Shown here: positions 15,173 to 23,776 of the stretch, one piece after another | Position numbering within the stretch: the first letter of the stretch is position 1 | Layout: the number at the start of each line of letters is the position of its first letter | Assembly: GCA_964452775.1 (NCBI GenBank) | Contig: CAYVQP010000014.1 | Location: 5,104 to 69,103 of the forward strand | DNA: 64,000 nucleotides | DNA from: JACKCB01 sp964452775 | GTDB lineage: Bacteria; Chloroflexota; Anaerolineae; Promineifilales; Promineifilaceae | Direction: 5' to 3' | The notes under the pieces: generated by a model | Database searches by the model: none | The model's input: only the letters and a program-made list of their open reading frames with translations | What the model was told of the DNA's origin: nothing | Translations under genes and position numbers: made by a program

Positions 15173-17059
15173 ATGAGGTACATCTTCACGCTAGGGATCA
15201 CCCGCGCTCTCGTGGGCCAGTTTTTCGGCATCGCCCTGGGCTTTGGCCTGGTGATGGGCATCCGCGCGGCGATGGGCCTGGACACAACTTCGGTGGAGGC
15301 GTTAGAGGCTGCCTGGGTGGCGGGCGCGCTGCTGGGCTTCCTTACGGCGTTGTTGTTTGCCGGCGTGTTCACCGACTGGATCAAGTGGGCGAGGGGCAAG
15401 GAGACGCCGCTTCGTCACGGCCCACCCCCCGGCAAGCCGGTTTGGACGCGCTATTTCAGCGTGGACTATAACCACAAGGTAATCGGGATCCAATACGGCG
15501 TTACCTCTCTCATCGTTCTGATGTTGGGCGGTGTGCTGGCCCTGATCTTCCGCATGGAACTGGTCTTTCCCGGCATGCAGTTTCTGACGATGGATCAGTA
15601 CAACACGATTTTCAGCGCCCATGGGATCATCATGATCGCCAGCATTTTGTTGGGTGTGGGCGCAATGACTAACTATCTGGTGCCGATGATGATCGGCGCG
15701 CGAGATATGGCCTTTCCCCGGCTCAATGCCCTCAGCTATTGGATCGCCATTCCATCCGCTGTATTGATCGTGCTGGCGATGTTTGTCGGCGGCGGCTGGG
15801 ATACCGGCTGGGTCGGTTACCCACCGCTTAGCGTGCGCGGCCCGCTGGGTACGCAATTGTTTCTATTGGGCTTCTATCTGATCGGTTTCTCGTCCATCGC
15901 CGGGGCCATCAATCTAATCGTGACCTCCTTGAACATGCGCGCTCCCGGCATGAGTCTCTTTCGCATGCCCATCTTCGTCTGGGGTGCGCTGGCGGCTTCG
16001 CTGATTCAGTTCACGGCCACGCAGACCGTCGGCCTGGCGTTGCTGATGGTCACCACGGAACGGCTCTTTGGCCTCGGCTTCTTTAACCCGATGGCCCCAG
16101 CCGGCATCCCGGGGGGAGACCCCATTCTCTACCAGCATCTCTTTTGGTTCTACTCCCACCCGGTAGTGTACGTCTTTGTTTTGCCGGGGTTGGCGGTGAT
16201 CAGTGAGATATTGCCCGTCTTTTCGCGCAAGCCGCTCTTTGGCTACAAATGGGTTGCCCTTTCCAGTATTGCGATTGCGCTGGTCGGCTTCCTGGTCTGG
16301 GCGCACCACATGTTCACCTCCGGCATGAACGACGCCCTGCGGTTGCCCTTCATGTTTGCCACGCTGCTGGTGGCGGTACCTACGGGCGTCAAGTTCTTCA
16401 GCTGGATCGGCACATTATGGGGCGGCAAGATTACCACCCCTACGCCGATGTTGTTTGCTCTGGGCGCGATATCCGTCTTCCTCATCGGCGGAGTCACCGG
16501 CCCGATCCTGGGCACGATCCCCACGAATTTACCGTTGCATGACACCTATTGGATCGTCGGACACTTCCATGCCACGATGTTCGGCGGCTATATCTTCCCC
16601 TTCTTTGCGGCCATCTACTACTGGTTCCCCAAGATCACCGGCCGGATGTACAACGAGAAGTTGGGTAAGCTGCATTTCTGGCTGATGGTGCCCGGTTTCT
16701 GGGTAATGAGCCTGGGGCAGATGCGCATCGGCCTGATGGGTATGCGCCGGCGCATTGCCGACTATGACCCCGCCCTGGGCATTGATTTTACGCAGGCCCT
16801 GATTACCATCGCCGCGCTGGTCATCGCCTGGTCGGTTCTGATCATGGTGTACAACCTGATCAGCAGCCCGCGCACCGCTCGTGTTGCCGGCTCTAACCCC
16901 TGGCGCTCGCGTTCTCCGGAGTGGCAGATGCCCTCGCCGATGCCGGAGATGAACTATGACCAGCCCTTCGAGGTGGTTGGCGAACCGTATGATTACGGCC
17001 TTCCCGGCGACTATGTCAACATGCACCCTGGCGGGTTGGCGCCGGCTGCCGGTGACTGA
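15173..17059 (+). CDS. coxA: Cytochrome c oxidase subunit I, A2-type haem-copper oxidase
   Basis: Catalytic subunit reducing O2 and pumping protons. 628 residues with the low-spin haem ligands H150 and H466, the high-spin haem ligand H464, and CuB ligands H329, H378 and H379. Helix VI reads YSHPVVY (327-333): the Tyr-Ser pair replaces the Glu of the HPEVY motif, which marks the A2 subfamily, and Y333 is the cross-linked Tyr. An unusual N-terminal extension of about 95 residues contains two extra membrane spans. The start follows AGAGGA. It lies 85 bp after coxB. Confidence 0.96.
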   Translation: MRYIFTLGITRALVGQFFGIALGFGLVMGIRAAMGLDTTSVEALEAAWVAGALLGFLTALLFAGVFTDWIKWARGKETPLRHGPPPGKPVWTRYFSVDYNHKVIGIQYGVTSLIVLMLGGVLALIFRMELVFPGMQFLTMDQYNTIFSAHGIIMIASILLGVGAMTNYLVPMMIGARDMAFPRLNALSYWIAIPSAVLIVLAMFVGGGWDTGWVGYPPLSVRGPLGTQLFLLGFYLIGFSSIAGAINLIVTSLNMRAPGMSLFRMPIFVWGALAASLIQFTATQTVGLALLMVTTERLFGLGFFNPMAPAGIPGGDPILYQHLFWFYSHPVVYVFVLPGLAVISEILPVFSRKPLFGYKWVALSSIAIALVGFLVWAHHMFTSGMNDALRLPFMFATLLVAVPTGVKFFSWIGTLWGGKITTPTPMLFALGAISVFLIGGVTGPILGTIPTNLPLHDTYWIVGHFHATMFGGYIFPFFAAIYYWFPKITGRMYNEKLGKLHFWLMVPGFWVMSLGQMRIGLMGMRRRIADYDPALGIDFTQALITIAALVIAWSVLIMVYNLISSPRTARVAGSNPWRSRSPEWQMPSPMPEMNYDQPFEVVGEPYDYGLPGDYVNMHPGGLAPAAGD

Positions 17060-17102
17060 CGCAGGTAGCTTCGGCGTCTGTGGAAACGAGGAGATTGATT
17101 GA

Positions 17103-17291
17103 ATGAGCGCTGAGAACCGCCGGATCCTTATCGTAGTCATGATATTGATCGTTCTGACCGTGGTGGAATTTGCTATCGCCATTTACGTCCGCAGCGCCGC
17201 GCTGCTCTTTGTGGTGGCATTGGTCAAGGCCGCCCTGATTGTTAACTACTTCATGCACATATATCGGCTCTGGCGCCCGGAGAGTCACTAA
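17103..17291 (+). CDS. ctaF: Cytochrome c oxidase subunit IV
   Basis: A 62-residue protein with two membrane spans (about 9-28 and 31-50) of the prokaryotic COX4 type, ending in MHIYRLWRPESH. It has a strong ribosome site (GAGGAGA) and shares one base with the start of subunit III (TAATG), so the two are translationally coupled. It is a structural subunit without redox centres. Confidence 0.85.
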   Translation: MSAENRRILIVVMILIVLTVVEFAIAIYVRSAALLFVVALVKAALIVNYFMHIYRLWRPESH

Positions 17292-17905
17292 TGGCCGCTA
17301 TCACCACCCCTGACACGCACGCTGAGCATGGCGGACATGATGCCGGGGAGCTTTCATTTGCCCAGCAACTGCGCAATAACCGCCTCGGCCTGTGGCTCTT
17401 CTGCTTCTCTGAGGTCTTCCTGTTCATCGGTCTTTTGGCGGCCCGCTTCTATTTGTGGGGCAACACCCGCCCGGCGCTGGATCAGGTGCTCGGCCTGATA
17501 ACCACCAGCGTGCTGTTGTTGAGCAGCGTCTTCATGGCCTACGCCGAATCCGCCATGGGGGCGGGTAACCGCCGGCGCTTCCTGTGGACGCTGGCGATGA
17601 CCTTCGTTTTCGGCACGCTCTTCCTCATCGGCGTGGTTGGCCTGGAGTGGCGTGGTGAACTGTCTCCCGGCGACGGCGCGTACGGCGCGATCTTCTTCGG
17701 CATGACCGGCATCCATGCGCTGCATGTGTTCACCGGCCTGATTTTGATCGCCATCGTTTGGAACAACGGGCGCAAGGGCGTTTACACCGCAGAGCGCCAT
17801 TGGGGAGTTGAAGCCTGCGCCATCTACTGGCACTATGTCGACGTGATCTGGATCTTCTTCTACCCGGCGCTGTATCTGATCGGCAGCGCCGTGCACGTCG
17901 GCTGA
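17291..17905 (+). CDS. ctaE: Cytochrome c oxidase subunit III
   Basis: 204 residues with five membrane spans, as in short bacterial subunit III. Characteristic segments are LGLWLFCFSEVFLFIGLLAARFY (residues 32-54, with the conserved Glu), FGMTGIHALHVFTGL and WHYVDVIWIFFYPALYL near the end. It supports proton uptake by subunit I. Last gene before a strong terminator. Confidence 0.95.
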   Translation: MAAITTPDTHAEHGGHDAGELSFAQQLRNNRLGLWLFCFSEVFLFIGLLAARFYLWGNTRPALDQVLGLITTSVLLLSSVFMAYAESAMGAGNRRRFLWTLAMTFVFGTLFLIGVVGLEWRGELSPGDGAYGAIFFGMTGIHALHVFTGLILIAIVWNNGRKGVYTAERHWGVEACAIYWHYVDVIWIFFYPALYLIGSAVHVG

Positions 17906-17922
17906 CCCGGCCTGCCTCTTCC

Positions 17923-17957
17923 GGGCCCCTCTGCAGTGGCTGAGGGGCCCTTTTTCT
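17923..17957 (+). terminator. Rho-independent terminator after the oxidase structural genes
   Basis: GGGCCCCTC (17923-17931) pairs with GAGGGGCCC (17942-17950) and is followed by TTTTTCTG. The CtaG start lies only 11 nt beyond, so assembly factors would be made from read-through at a lower level or from an unseen promoter. Confidence 0.85.
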
Positions 17958-17967
17958 GTTTAAGCAG

Positions 17968-18870
17968 ATGGATCCGGTTACTCGAGCGATACTCAGTTCC
18001 TGGGATTTGCGCCCGGAAGTGATTCTGGTGCTGTCCACCTTGATGCTGCTGTATGGCGCCGGCTGGGTTCGCCTGAGAAGAAAGGGCGGTCGTCTGGCAA
18101 CCTATGGCCGGCTTGTCGCCTACTTCAGCGGGCTGTTCCTGATTGGCATTGCGCTGATGTCCCCGGTGGAGACCCTGGCCGGGCAGCTCTTCTTTATGCA
18201 CATGATCCAACATCTGCTGTTGATCATGCTGGTCCCCCCGCTGCTCATGCTGGCCAATCCATTTCCGTTTGCCATCTGGGGTCTGCCCGCCGGCCCGCGC
18301 CGGGTCGCCGGAGGTTGGCTCAGCCGGCTGATGCATCGCGACTCGTCATTTCGCAGGGCGTTGCGCCAGGTCAGCGGGCCGGGGACGATCTGGCTCCTCT
18401 ACGTGATCCTGCTGGTGGCCTGGCATGATCCCAATGCTTACAACGCCGCTCTGCGCATAGACTGGGTGCATGACCTGGAACACTTTTCCTTCTTATTGCC
18501 GGCGTTGGCCTCCTGGTGGTTAATAACCGGCGCCGCGCCGCATATCCAGAAGCCCCTGGCCGGCGGCGTGCGTATCGCTTACGTGATCGCCGCTATTCCG
18601 CCGGCGATGTTGTTGGGCATCGCTCTGGCCTTCTCCACCCAGCCGGCTTACACCTACTATCTCACCGTCCCGCGCCCCTGGGGGCTTTCTGTGCTGCAGG
18701 ACCAGATGCTTGGTGGAGTGCTGATGTGGGTGCCGGGCAGCATGATGTACATCATCGCCGTGCTCATCCTTACCGCGCGCTGGCTGGATCGCGAAGAGAA
18801 GAAGCCCCCGCTGCCGATGTCCAAATGGTCCACGGACGAGGCAATGATAGCGCCGGGATTGGAGAAATAG
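17968..18870 (+). CDS. ctaG: CtaG-family cytochrome oxidase assembly protein (caa3 type)
   Basis: A 300-residue membrane protein with seven or so spans. It matches the caa3_CtaG family: MHMIQHLLLIMLVPPLLMLANPF (residues 73-95) with the conserved His pair, and HDLEHFSFLLPALASWW further on. It is needed for assembly of the caa3 oxidase, probably in copper delivery, and is not related to the Cox11-type CtaG. It lies immediately after the structural genes, past a terminator, without a clear ribosome site. Confidence 0.88.
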   Translation: MDPVTRAILSSWDLRPEVILVLSTLMLLYGAGWVRLRRKGGRLATYGRLVAYFSGLFLIGIALMSPVETLAGQLFFMHMIQHLLLIMLVPPLLMLANPFPFAIWGLPAGPRRVAGGWLSRLMHRDSSFRRALRQVSGPGTIWLLYVILLVAWHDPNAYNAALRIDWVHDLEHFSFLLPALASWWLITGAAPHIQKPLAGGVRIAYVIAAIPPAMLLGIALAFSTQPAYTYYLTVPRPWGLSVLQDQMLGGVLMWVPGSMMYIIAVLILTARWLDREEKKPPLPMSKWSTDEAMIAPGLEK

Positions 18871-18927
18871 GCGGCTCTCTCGTGTTCGCTGCCGGCCGAT
18901 GAGGGGCCAACCCTTATCCTAAATGGT

Positions 18928-18995
18928 AAAACCTCGCAGCTCTTCGCCAGGCTTATCGCGGGACGAGCATACTCAGCCAGACCTGCGGGGCTTCC
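18928..18995. repeat. ACCTCGCAG/CTGCGGGG palindrome (family B)
   Basis: Left arm AACCTCGCAGCTC and right arm GACCTGCGGGGCTT, with an inner GAGCATACTCAG. Its right flank (CTAGCGAGCGAACCACTAAA, to 19023) closely matches the copy at 50451-50560, showing that the two are copies of one element longer than the hairpin itself. Confidence 0.75.
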
Positions 18996-19066
18996 GTAAA
19001 AAACCTAGCGAGCGAACCACTAAACATATGCTCACTGATCGCCCCAATTGCCGGCGCTTGCACCCG

Positions 19067-19669
19067 ATGCGCCCGGCTCTCATTCTCCTGATTCTTCTCC
19101 TACTAATTGGCTTACCAGGGCCGGTCGAGGCGCATGGCGGCGGCGCGCCGAAGCTGGTCAATGAGCAGGCCGGGCCTTACCTGCTTTCTGTCTGGGTCGC
19201 GCCGGACCCGTTGCGGGTGGGCACGATGCATGTGACGGTGGCTGTGTCAGAACCGAACGAGGACGGCGGCGTGGGGGAGCCGGTGCTGGGCGCGGCAGTC
19301 CGAATCTTGTTGTCCGCCGAAGATTCGCTGGGCGCGGCCCCTATCGGCGCATTGGCGACGCATCAAAACGCCGTCAACCGGCTCTTTTACGAGGCGGATC
19401 TCGAAGTGGGAGCGCCGGGCAACTGGCGCGTAGAAGTGTTCGTAGATGGGCCGGCCGGCAGCGGGCAGAGCGCCTTCTCGATGCCGGCGCTACCCCCGGC
19501 CTCGACCAACTGGTACGCCCTGGGCGCAGCCGGCCTGGTGGTTGCGGTCGCCGTAGCCCTGATTCTGGTTTTGCGGCAGCGGCGAAAGGGTACGGAGCAC
19601 ATCTCAGGCAGCCGCAATGGCGGCCGAACGGAGCGCCGGCATGGCAAAGATACAGTCGCCGGGCAATAA
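19067..19669 (+). CDS. Membrane-anchored YtkA/FixH-like protein of the oxidase cluster
   Basis: 200 residues from ATG 19067: a signal peptide (RPALILLILLLLIGLPGPVEA), then an extracytoplasmic Ig-like domain beginning HGGGAPK and containing PYLLSVWVAPDPLRVG, and a C-terminal span (near residues 145-165) with a basic tail. Such proteins accompany CtaG/SURF1 genes and are thought to act in copper or oxidase assembly. Upstream in-frame starts at 18923 or 19028 would translate the family B repeat and are not used here. Its end overlaps the SURF1 start. Confidence 0.7.
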   Translation: MRPALILLILLLLIGLPGPVEAHGGGAPKLVNEQAGPYLLSVWVAPDPLRVGTMHVTVAVSEPNEDGGVGEPVLGAAVRILLSAEDSLGAAPIGALATHQNAVNRLFYEADLEVGAPGNWRVEVFVDGPAGSGQSAFSMPALPPASTNWYALGAAGLVVAVAVALILVLRQRRKGTEHISGSRNGGRTERRHGKDTVAGQ

Positions 19670-20435
19670 GGCAGGCGCGCTGGCGCGAGCGCTGTTCAGC
19701 CGCCGCTGGTGGTGGACGACCCTGCTGGTGTTGGCCGGGCTGGCGCTGCTGATTTGGCTGGGCGTCTGGCAACTGGACCGGCTGGATCAGCGCCGCACCG
19801 CCAATGCCGTGCTGGCGGCGCAATTGGCCGCGCCTCCCGTGCTACTCAACACTCTGAGCGATCCGGCGCAAGAGTCGTTGGTTGACCGGCAGGTTAGGGT
19901 CCGCGGTGAGTTTGATTTCTCGCAGCAGATGCTGCTGAAGCTGCAAAACTTCAACGGCCAGCCGGGCGGTCACTTGCTTGCTCCCCTGCTGTTGGAAGGA
20001 CAGGATCGCGCCATCCTGGTTGACAGGGGTTGGTTGCCGGAGGCCGAACTGGGGCGGGACAATTGGGGGCAATACGATCAGCCGGGGGTTGTCGAAGTGA
20101 CCGGCTATGTACGCTCAACCGAGACACTTCCGCAGGCTGACCAGGAGGAGGGCAGCGCAGCCCGGCAGGAATGGTATCGCGTTGACGTCGCCGCAATCGG
20201 GGCGCAGCTCCCATATGAGCTGCTGCCGTATTATCTACTACAGACGCCGGACGACGCCTCAAGCGGCGGCGCAATGACGCTGCCGGCGCGTGAAACGCCC
20301 ACCTTCGATTTGTCGGAGGGGCCGCACCTGAGCTATGCGCTGCAATGGTTTAGCTTCGCGCTGATGTTGGGGATTGGCTACCTGTACTTCGTTTATCGCC
20401 GGCTCGACGCTGATCTACCGGAATCCGGCGATTAA
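19641..20435 (+). CDS. SURF1-family oxidase assembly protein
   Basis: 264 residues with the SURF1 topology: an N-terminal span (WWTTLLVLAGLALLIWLGVWQLDRL), a large external loop and a C-terminal span (SYALQWFSFALMLGIGYLYF). Signature segments are GVWQLDRLDQR, VRGEFD, ILVDRGWLP and HLSYALQWF. SURF1 proteins help insert haem a into subunit I. The ATG at 19641 is used; the gene overlaps the preceding one by 29 bp. It closes the oxidase cluster. Confidence 0.93.
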   Translation: MAKIQSPGNKAGALARALFSRRWWWTTLLVLAGLALLIWLGVWQLDRLDQRRTANAVLAAQLAAPPVLLNTLSDPAQESLVDRQVRVRGEFDFSQQMLLKLQNFNGQPGGHLLAPLLLEGQDRAILVDRGWLPEAELGRDNWGQYDQPGVVEVTGYVRSTETLPQADQEEGSAARQEWYRVDVAAIGAQLPYELLPYYLLQTPDDASSGGAMTLPARETPTFDLSEGPHLSYALQWFSFALMLGIGYLYFVYRRLDADLPESGD

Positions 20436-20523
20436 CGCCCGCCTTCGCCCCGTTCGCGCCCGCCTCTCGTCGCCGCAGAGTTTCAGCGTTACGTAAGTTC
20501 CTGCTTACTTGGCGGATCTCCAA

Positions 20524-20532
20524 TGGTACAAT
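20524..20532 (+). promoter_or_regulatory. Extended -10 box 7 nt before prmC
   Basis: TGGTACAAT ends 7 nt before the prmC ATG (20540), so the transcript would begin at or next to the start codon. No ribosome site is seen. Confidence 0.55.
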
Positions 20533-20539
20533 CTGCCGG

Positions 20540-21418
20540 ATGACCATAAAGGACGGCGCGTTGGGCGAGGATACTCTCCCCACCATTCGGGAATCAAGCG
20601 TCTGGGCCGGCAATGGGCTTACCCATAGCCCCAGCCCGGCGCTGGACGCTCGACTGTTGCTGCAACACCTGTTGGGCGTGAACCACGCTTACCTCATTGC
20701 GCACAGCGACGAAAAGCTGTCGCCGGCACAATGGGAGACGTATCAATCACTGGTAGCGCGCGCCCGGCAGGGTGAACCCGTTCCTTACATCGTTGGGCAC
20801 ACCGACTTCTACGGGCGCACATTTGCCGTCACGCCGGCGGTGCTCATCCCGCGCCCGGAGACAGAAGAGCTGGCCGCGCTCGCTATTGAATGGGCGCGCA
20901 CCCGGTCCGGCTGCCACGTTGCGGACATTGGGACAGGCAGCGGCTGCATTGCGGTCACTCTGGCTTGCGAGTTGCCGGCGGCGCAGGTCACTGCAGTAGA
21001 TATCTCCGAGGAAGCGCTCGACATTGCGCGCGCCAATGCCGGCCGGCACAACGTGGCGCAGCGGATCCGCTTCTTGCAGGGCGACCTGCTCGCCCCCCTG
21101 ACAACTCCGGCGGATCTGATAGTGGCCAACCTGCCCTACATCTCCGACGTCGAGTGGACGACCCTTGAGGATGGGGTAAAATTACACGAGCCTGCCGGCG
21201 CGCTGCGTGGAGGACCCGACGGCCTCGCACTTATCCGGCAACTTTTGCTGCAGGCGATTGCCGGACAGTTAGGCATCCGGGGAGCGATCATGCTGGAGAC
21301 CGGCTGGCGGCAAGGGCAGGTTGTGCTGCACCTGGCGAAAACGGTTTTCCCCCAAGCAGAGATATTGTTGCTCAAAGACCTGTCCGGACATGATCGGATA
21401 GTCAAGATACAGACTTGA
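20540..21418 (+). CDS. prmC: Release-factor glutamine methyltransferase
   Basis: Methylates the Gln of the GGQ motif in peptide release factors using SAM. 292 residues: an N-terminal helical substrate domain (to about 85), then the class I methyltransferase with FYGRTFAVTPAVLIPRPETEEL, the SAM loop DIGTGSGCIAVTLA and the acceptor motif NLPYISD. The usual form is NPPY, so the second position is Leu here. It is the first gene of a run with tsaC and cell-envelope genes; tsaC begins within or just beyond its stop. Confidence 0.93.
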   Translation: MTIKDGALGEDTLPTIRESSVWAGNGLTHSPSPALDARLLLQHLLGVNHAYLIAHSDEKLSPAQWETYQSLVARARQGEPVPYIVGHTDFYGRTFAVTPAVLIPRPETEELAALAIEWARTRSGCHVADIGTGSGCIAVTLACELPAAQVTAVDISEEALDIARANAGRHNVAQRIRFLQGDLLAPLTTPADLIVANLPYISDVEWTTLEDGVKLHEPAGALRGGPDGLALIRQLLLQAIAGQLGIRGAIMLETGWRQGQVVLHLAKTVFPQAEILLLKDLSGHDRIVKIQT

Positions 21419-21423
21419 GTGTG

Positions 21424-22065
21424 ATGATGCCGATGGGGCTGACAGAGCCGCTGATGCAAACAGAACTACTACGCGCCGAGTGGCCGGATGAAATGGCTCG
21501 TGCGGTTAATCATGTTCGTCAGGGCCAGCCGGTGGTCTATCCAACCGATACCCTCTATGGTATCGGTGTGGACCCATTTCAGGCGCAGGCGCTGGAGAGG
21601 CTTTTTCGCGTCAAGCGACGACCAATCAGCAAGGGTATTCCCGTGCTACTGAGCGATAACGAGGTGCTGGAACGGGTGGCGATCGATATTCCACCGCTAG
21701 CATGGTCGTTGATCGCCCGCTTCTGGCCCGGGCCCGTGACATTGATCGTCCCCCGGCATCCGGCGCTGCCCGCCAATCTGTCGCCGGATGATAATGTGGC
21801 CGTGCGCATCCCGGACCATGCGATCAGCCGGGCGTTCATCCGCCTTTGCGGCGGCGCTCTGGCGACCAGCAGCGCGAATCACTCCGAAGAGCCGCCGGCC
21901 ATGAACGCGGCCGAGGCCATGGCGGCCTTCGCGGGCGAGATCCCGGCCGTGTTGAACGGCGGCCCGGTCACTTATGGCCAATCGTCCACCATTGTAGATT
22001 GCACGGTAGAACCGGCGCGGATATTGCGCGCCGGGCCAATTACGGCGGAAGTGTTGTTCGCATGA
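21424..22065 (+). CDS. tsaC: Threonylcarbamoyl-AMP synthase (TsaC/Sua5/YrdC)
   Basis: Makes threonylcarbamoyl-AMP for the t6A modification of ANN-reading tRNAs. About 213 residues with the YrdC motifs PTDTLYGIG, KRRPISKGIPVLL, WPGPVTLIVP and TSSANHSEEPP. It lacks the extra C-terminal Sua5 domain. The start is uncertain among clustered ATGs at 21424, 21427, 21433 and 21454; 21454 gives the length most homologues have. Its stop overlaps the next gene by 4 bp (ATGA). Confidence 0.9.
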   Translation: MMPMGLTEPLMQTELLRAEWPDEMARAVNHVRQGQPVVYPTDTLYGIGVDPFQAQALERLFRVKRRPISKGIPVLLSDNEVLERVAIDIPPLAWSLIARFWPGPVTLIVPRHPALPANLSPDDNVAVRIPDHAISRAFIRLCGGALATSSANHSEEPPAMNAAEAMAAFAGEIPAVLNGGPVTYGQSSTIVDCTVEPARILRAGPITAEVLFA

Positions 22066-22658
22066 CCGATATCCTGCCGCTCATCCTTTTTGTCGCCGCC
22101 GGTCTGCTCCTGGCCTTGTTCACCTATCGCGGTATTCGCCGGGGCGGGGCGCGCTTCTACACGCTGGAGCGAGAGGCGATATTGCGCCGGGCGATGTTAA
22201 CCTTGGGGTTAGCTGTGGTGGCCTTTCTGGCGGCTATCGGCTTCCTGCTATACGAACGGCAGCAAAGCCAGGTGGAAATGGCGGTGCTCTCCGGCGCAAC
22301 CGTCGAGGGTGTGGCCACAATGACCCCGACCCTGTCCAGTCTGCCCCCAACAGAGACGGCCACGCCCACCATCGATCCCAACCTGCCTTCGCCGACCGCC
22401 ACTGCCCGCATTTGCCGGGCGGTGGTGCGCGGCACAGCCGGCAGCGGCCTGAACCTGCGCGATGCGCCCGGCGGGACCGAAGTGGAGACTCTGCAAGAAG
22501 AATCAATCCTGACGCTGCTGAACGATGAAGCGCCGGTAGAATCCGGCGGCTTTACCTGGCTAAGAGTGCGCACCGTCGCCCTGAACGAGGGTTGGGTGGC
22601 GCTGGAGTTCCTGTTCATCAGCGATGAGGAGTGCCTGACGCAGGTGCAGCTGCCCTGA
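22062..22658 (+). CDS. Membrane-anchored bacterial SH3-domain protein
   Basis: 198 residues: two membrane spans (about 3-23 and 43-65), a Thr/Pro linker (TMTPTLSSLPPTETATPT), and a C-terminal SH3b-like domain beginning CRAVVRGTAGSGLNLRDAPGG, which is the usual RGxGLNVR start. SH3b domains bind peptidoglycan or other cell-wall parts. It overlaps tsaC by 4 bp and shares one base with the next glycosyltransferase start. The linker style matches the deacetylase at 11423. Confidence 0.8.
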   Translation: MTDILPLILFVAAGLLLALFTYRGIRRGGARFYTLEREAILRRAMLTLGLAVVAFLAAIGFLLYERQQSQVEMAVLSGATVEGVATMTPTLSSLPPTETATPTIDPNLPSPTATARICRAVVRGTAGSGLNLRDAPGGTEVETLQEESILTLLNDEAPVESGGFTWLRVRTVALNEGWVALEFLFISDEECLTQVQLP

Positions 22659-23776
22659 TGCGAATCGGTATAGACGCCAGCCGGGCCGCTGTTCGACTGC
22701 GAACCGGCACCGAGGCTTATGCGTATCACCTGATTAACGAGCTGATCGCCCTGACCGCAGACACTCCGCACCAGCTGGCCCTCTACTTCAACGGCGAGCC
22801 GGCCCCGGACCTGTTTCCCAGCTGCCCGCATGTGCGACAATATGCGCTACGCTTGCCTTATCTGTGGACGCACCTGCGGCTGGCGGCGCATTTGCAGTTG
22901 CACCCGCCGGATGTCTTTCTGACGCCGGCTCACGTGATCCCGCTCACTTATTACAGACCCAGCGTGGCGACCATCCATGATCTGGGCTACGATTATTTCC
23001 CGGCGGCGCACACTCGCCGGCAGCTTGCCTACCTGCGCTGGAGCACCCGCCATAATGGGCGGCGCAGCCGGCGCGTCGCCGCCGATTCGGCGGCCACCAA
23101 GCAGGACCTGATGCAACGCTACGGCATAGCAGGCGAGAAGATTATGGTAATCTATCCGGGGTTTGACGCCGGCTCATTTTCGCCGGCAGACCCGACCCGC
23201 CAGGCGAGCGCGCGGCAGAAGTATCATTTGGACGCGCCCTATCTGCTTTACCTGGGCACCCTGCAGCCGCGCAAGAACCTCGTCCGGCTGGTGCAGGCAT
23301 ATGCGGCCAGCGGCGTCCGGCAGCAACTGGTATTGGCCGGGCAGCACGGCTGGCTGGCCGAGGCCATCATGGCGGAGATCGCTCGCCAGCCGGAGGAGGT
23401 CCGCGCACGCATTGGGCTGCCCGGCTTCGTAAATGAGGAGGATAAGGTCGCGCTCATTACCGGCGCGACAGCGCTGCTCTTTCCCTCGCTGTATGAGGGC
23501 TTCGGCTTCCCGGTGTTGGAGGCGCAGGCCTGCGGCGTGCCCGTCGTCTGCTCCGATAACAGTTCATTGCCGGAGGTGGCCGGGGAGGCGGCGCTGTTCG
23601 TTCAGGCAGAGGACAGCGCCGGCATCAGCGACGCCATCCGCCGGATCGTGGCGGATCAACCGCTGCGAGCACGGCTGATTGAGGCCGGCCGGCAGAACGT
23701 CGGCCGCTTTTCCTGGCAGAAGGCCGGCCGGGAAATGTTGTCGCTGTTGGAAACGGCTGCCCGAGAGGGCAATTGA
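22658..23776 (+). CDS. GT4-family glycosyltransferase
   Basis: 372 residues of GT-B fold, probably adding a sugar in surface polysaccharide synthesis. The C-terminal half shows LGTLQPRKNLVRLVQAY (donor-site start) and the EX7E motif region SLYEGFGFPVLEAQACGVPVVCSD. The ATG at 22658 overlaps the SH3 gene stop (TGATG). Most similar in this window to the truncated GT4 at 25625. Donor and acceptor cannot be told from sequence. Confidence 0.9.
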   Translation: MRIGIDASRAAVRLRTGTEAYAYHLINELIALTADTPHQLALYFNGEPAPDLFPSCPHVRQYALRLPYLWTHLRLAAHLQLHPPDVFLTPAHVIPLTYYRPSVATIHDLGYDYFPAAHTRRQLAYLRWSTRHNGRRSRRVAADSAATKQDLMQRYGIAGEKIMVIYPGFDAGSFSPADPTRQASARQKYHLDAPYLLYLGTLQPRKNLVRLVQAYAASGVRQQLVLAGQHGWLAEAIMAEIARQPEEVRARIGLPGFVNEEDKVALITGATALLFPSLYEGFGFPVLEAQACGVPVVCSDNSSLPEVAGEAALFVQAEDSAGISDAIRRIVADQPLRARLIEAGRQNVGRFSWQKAGREMLSLLETAAREGN

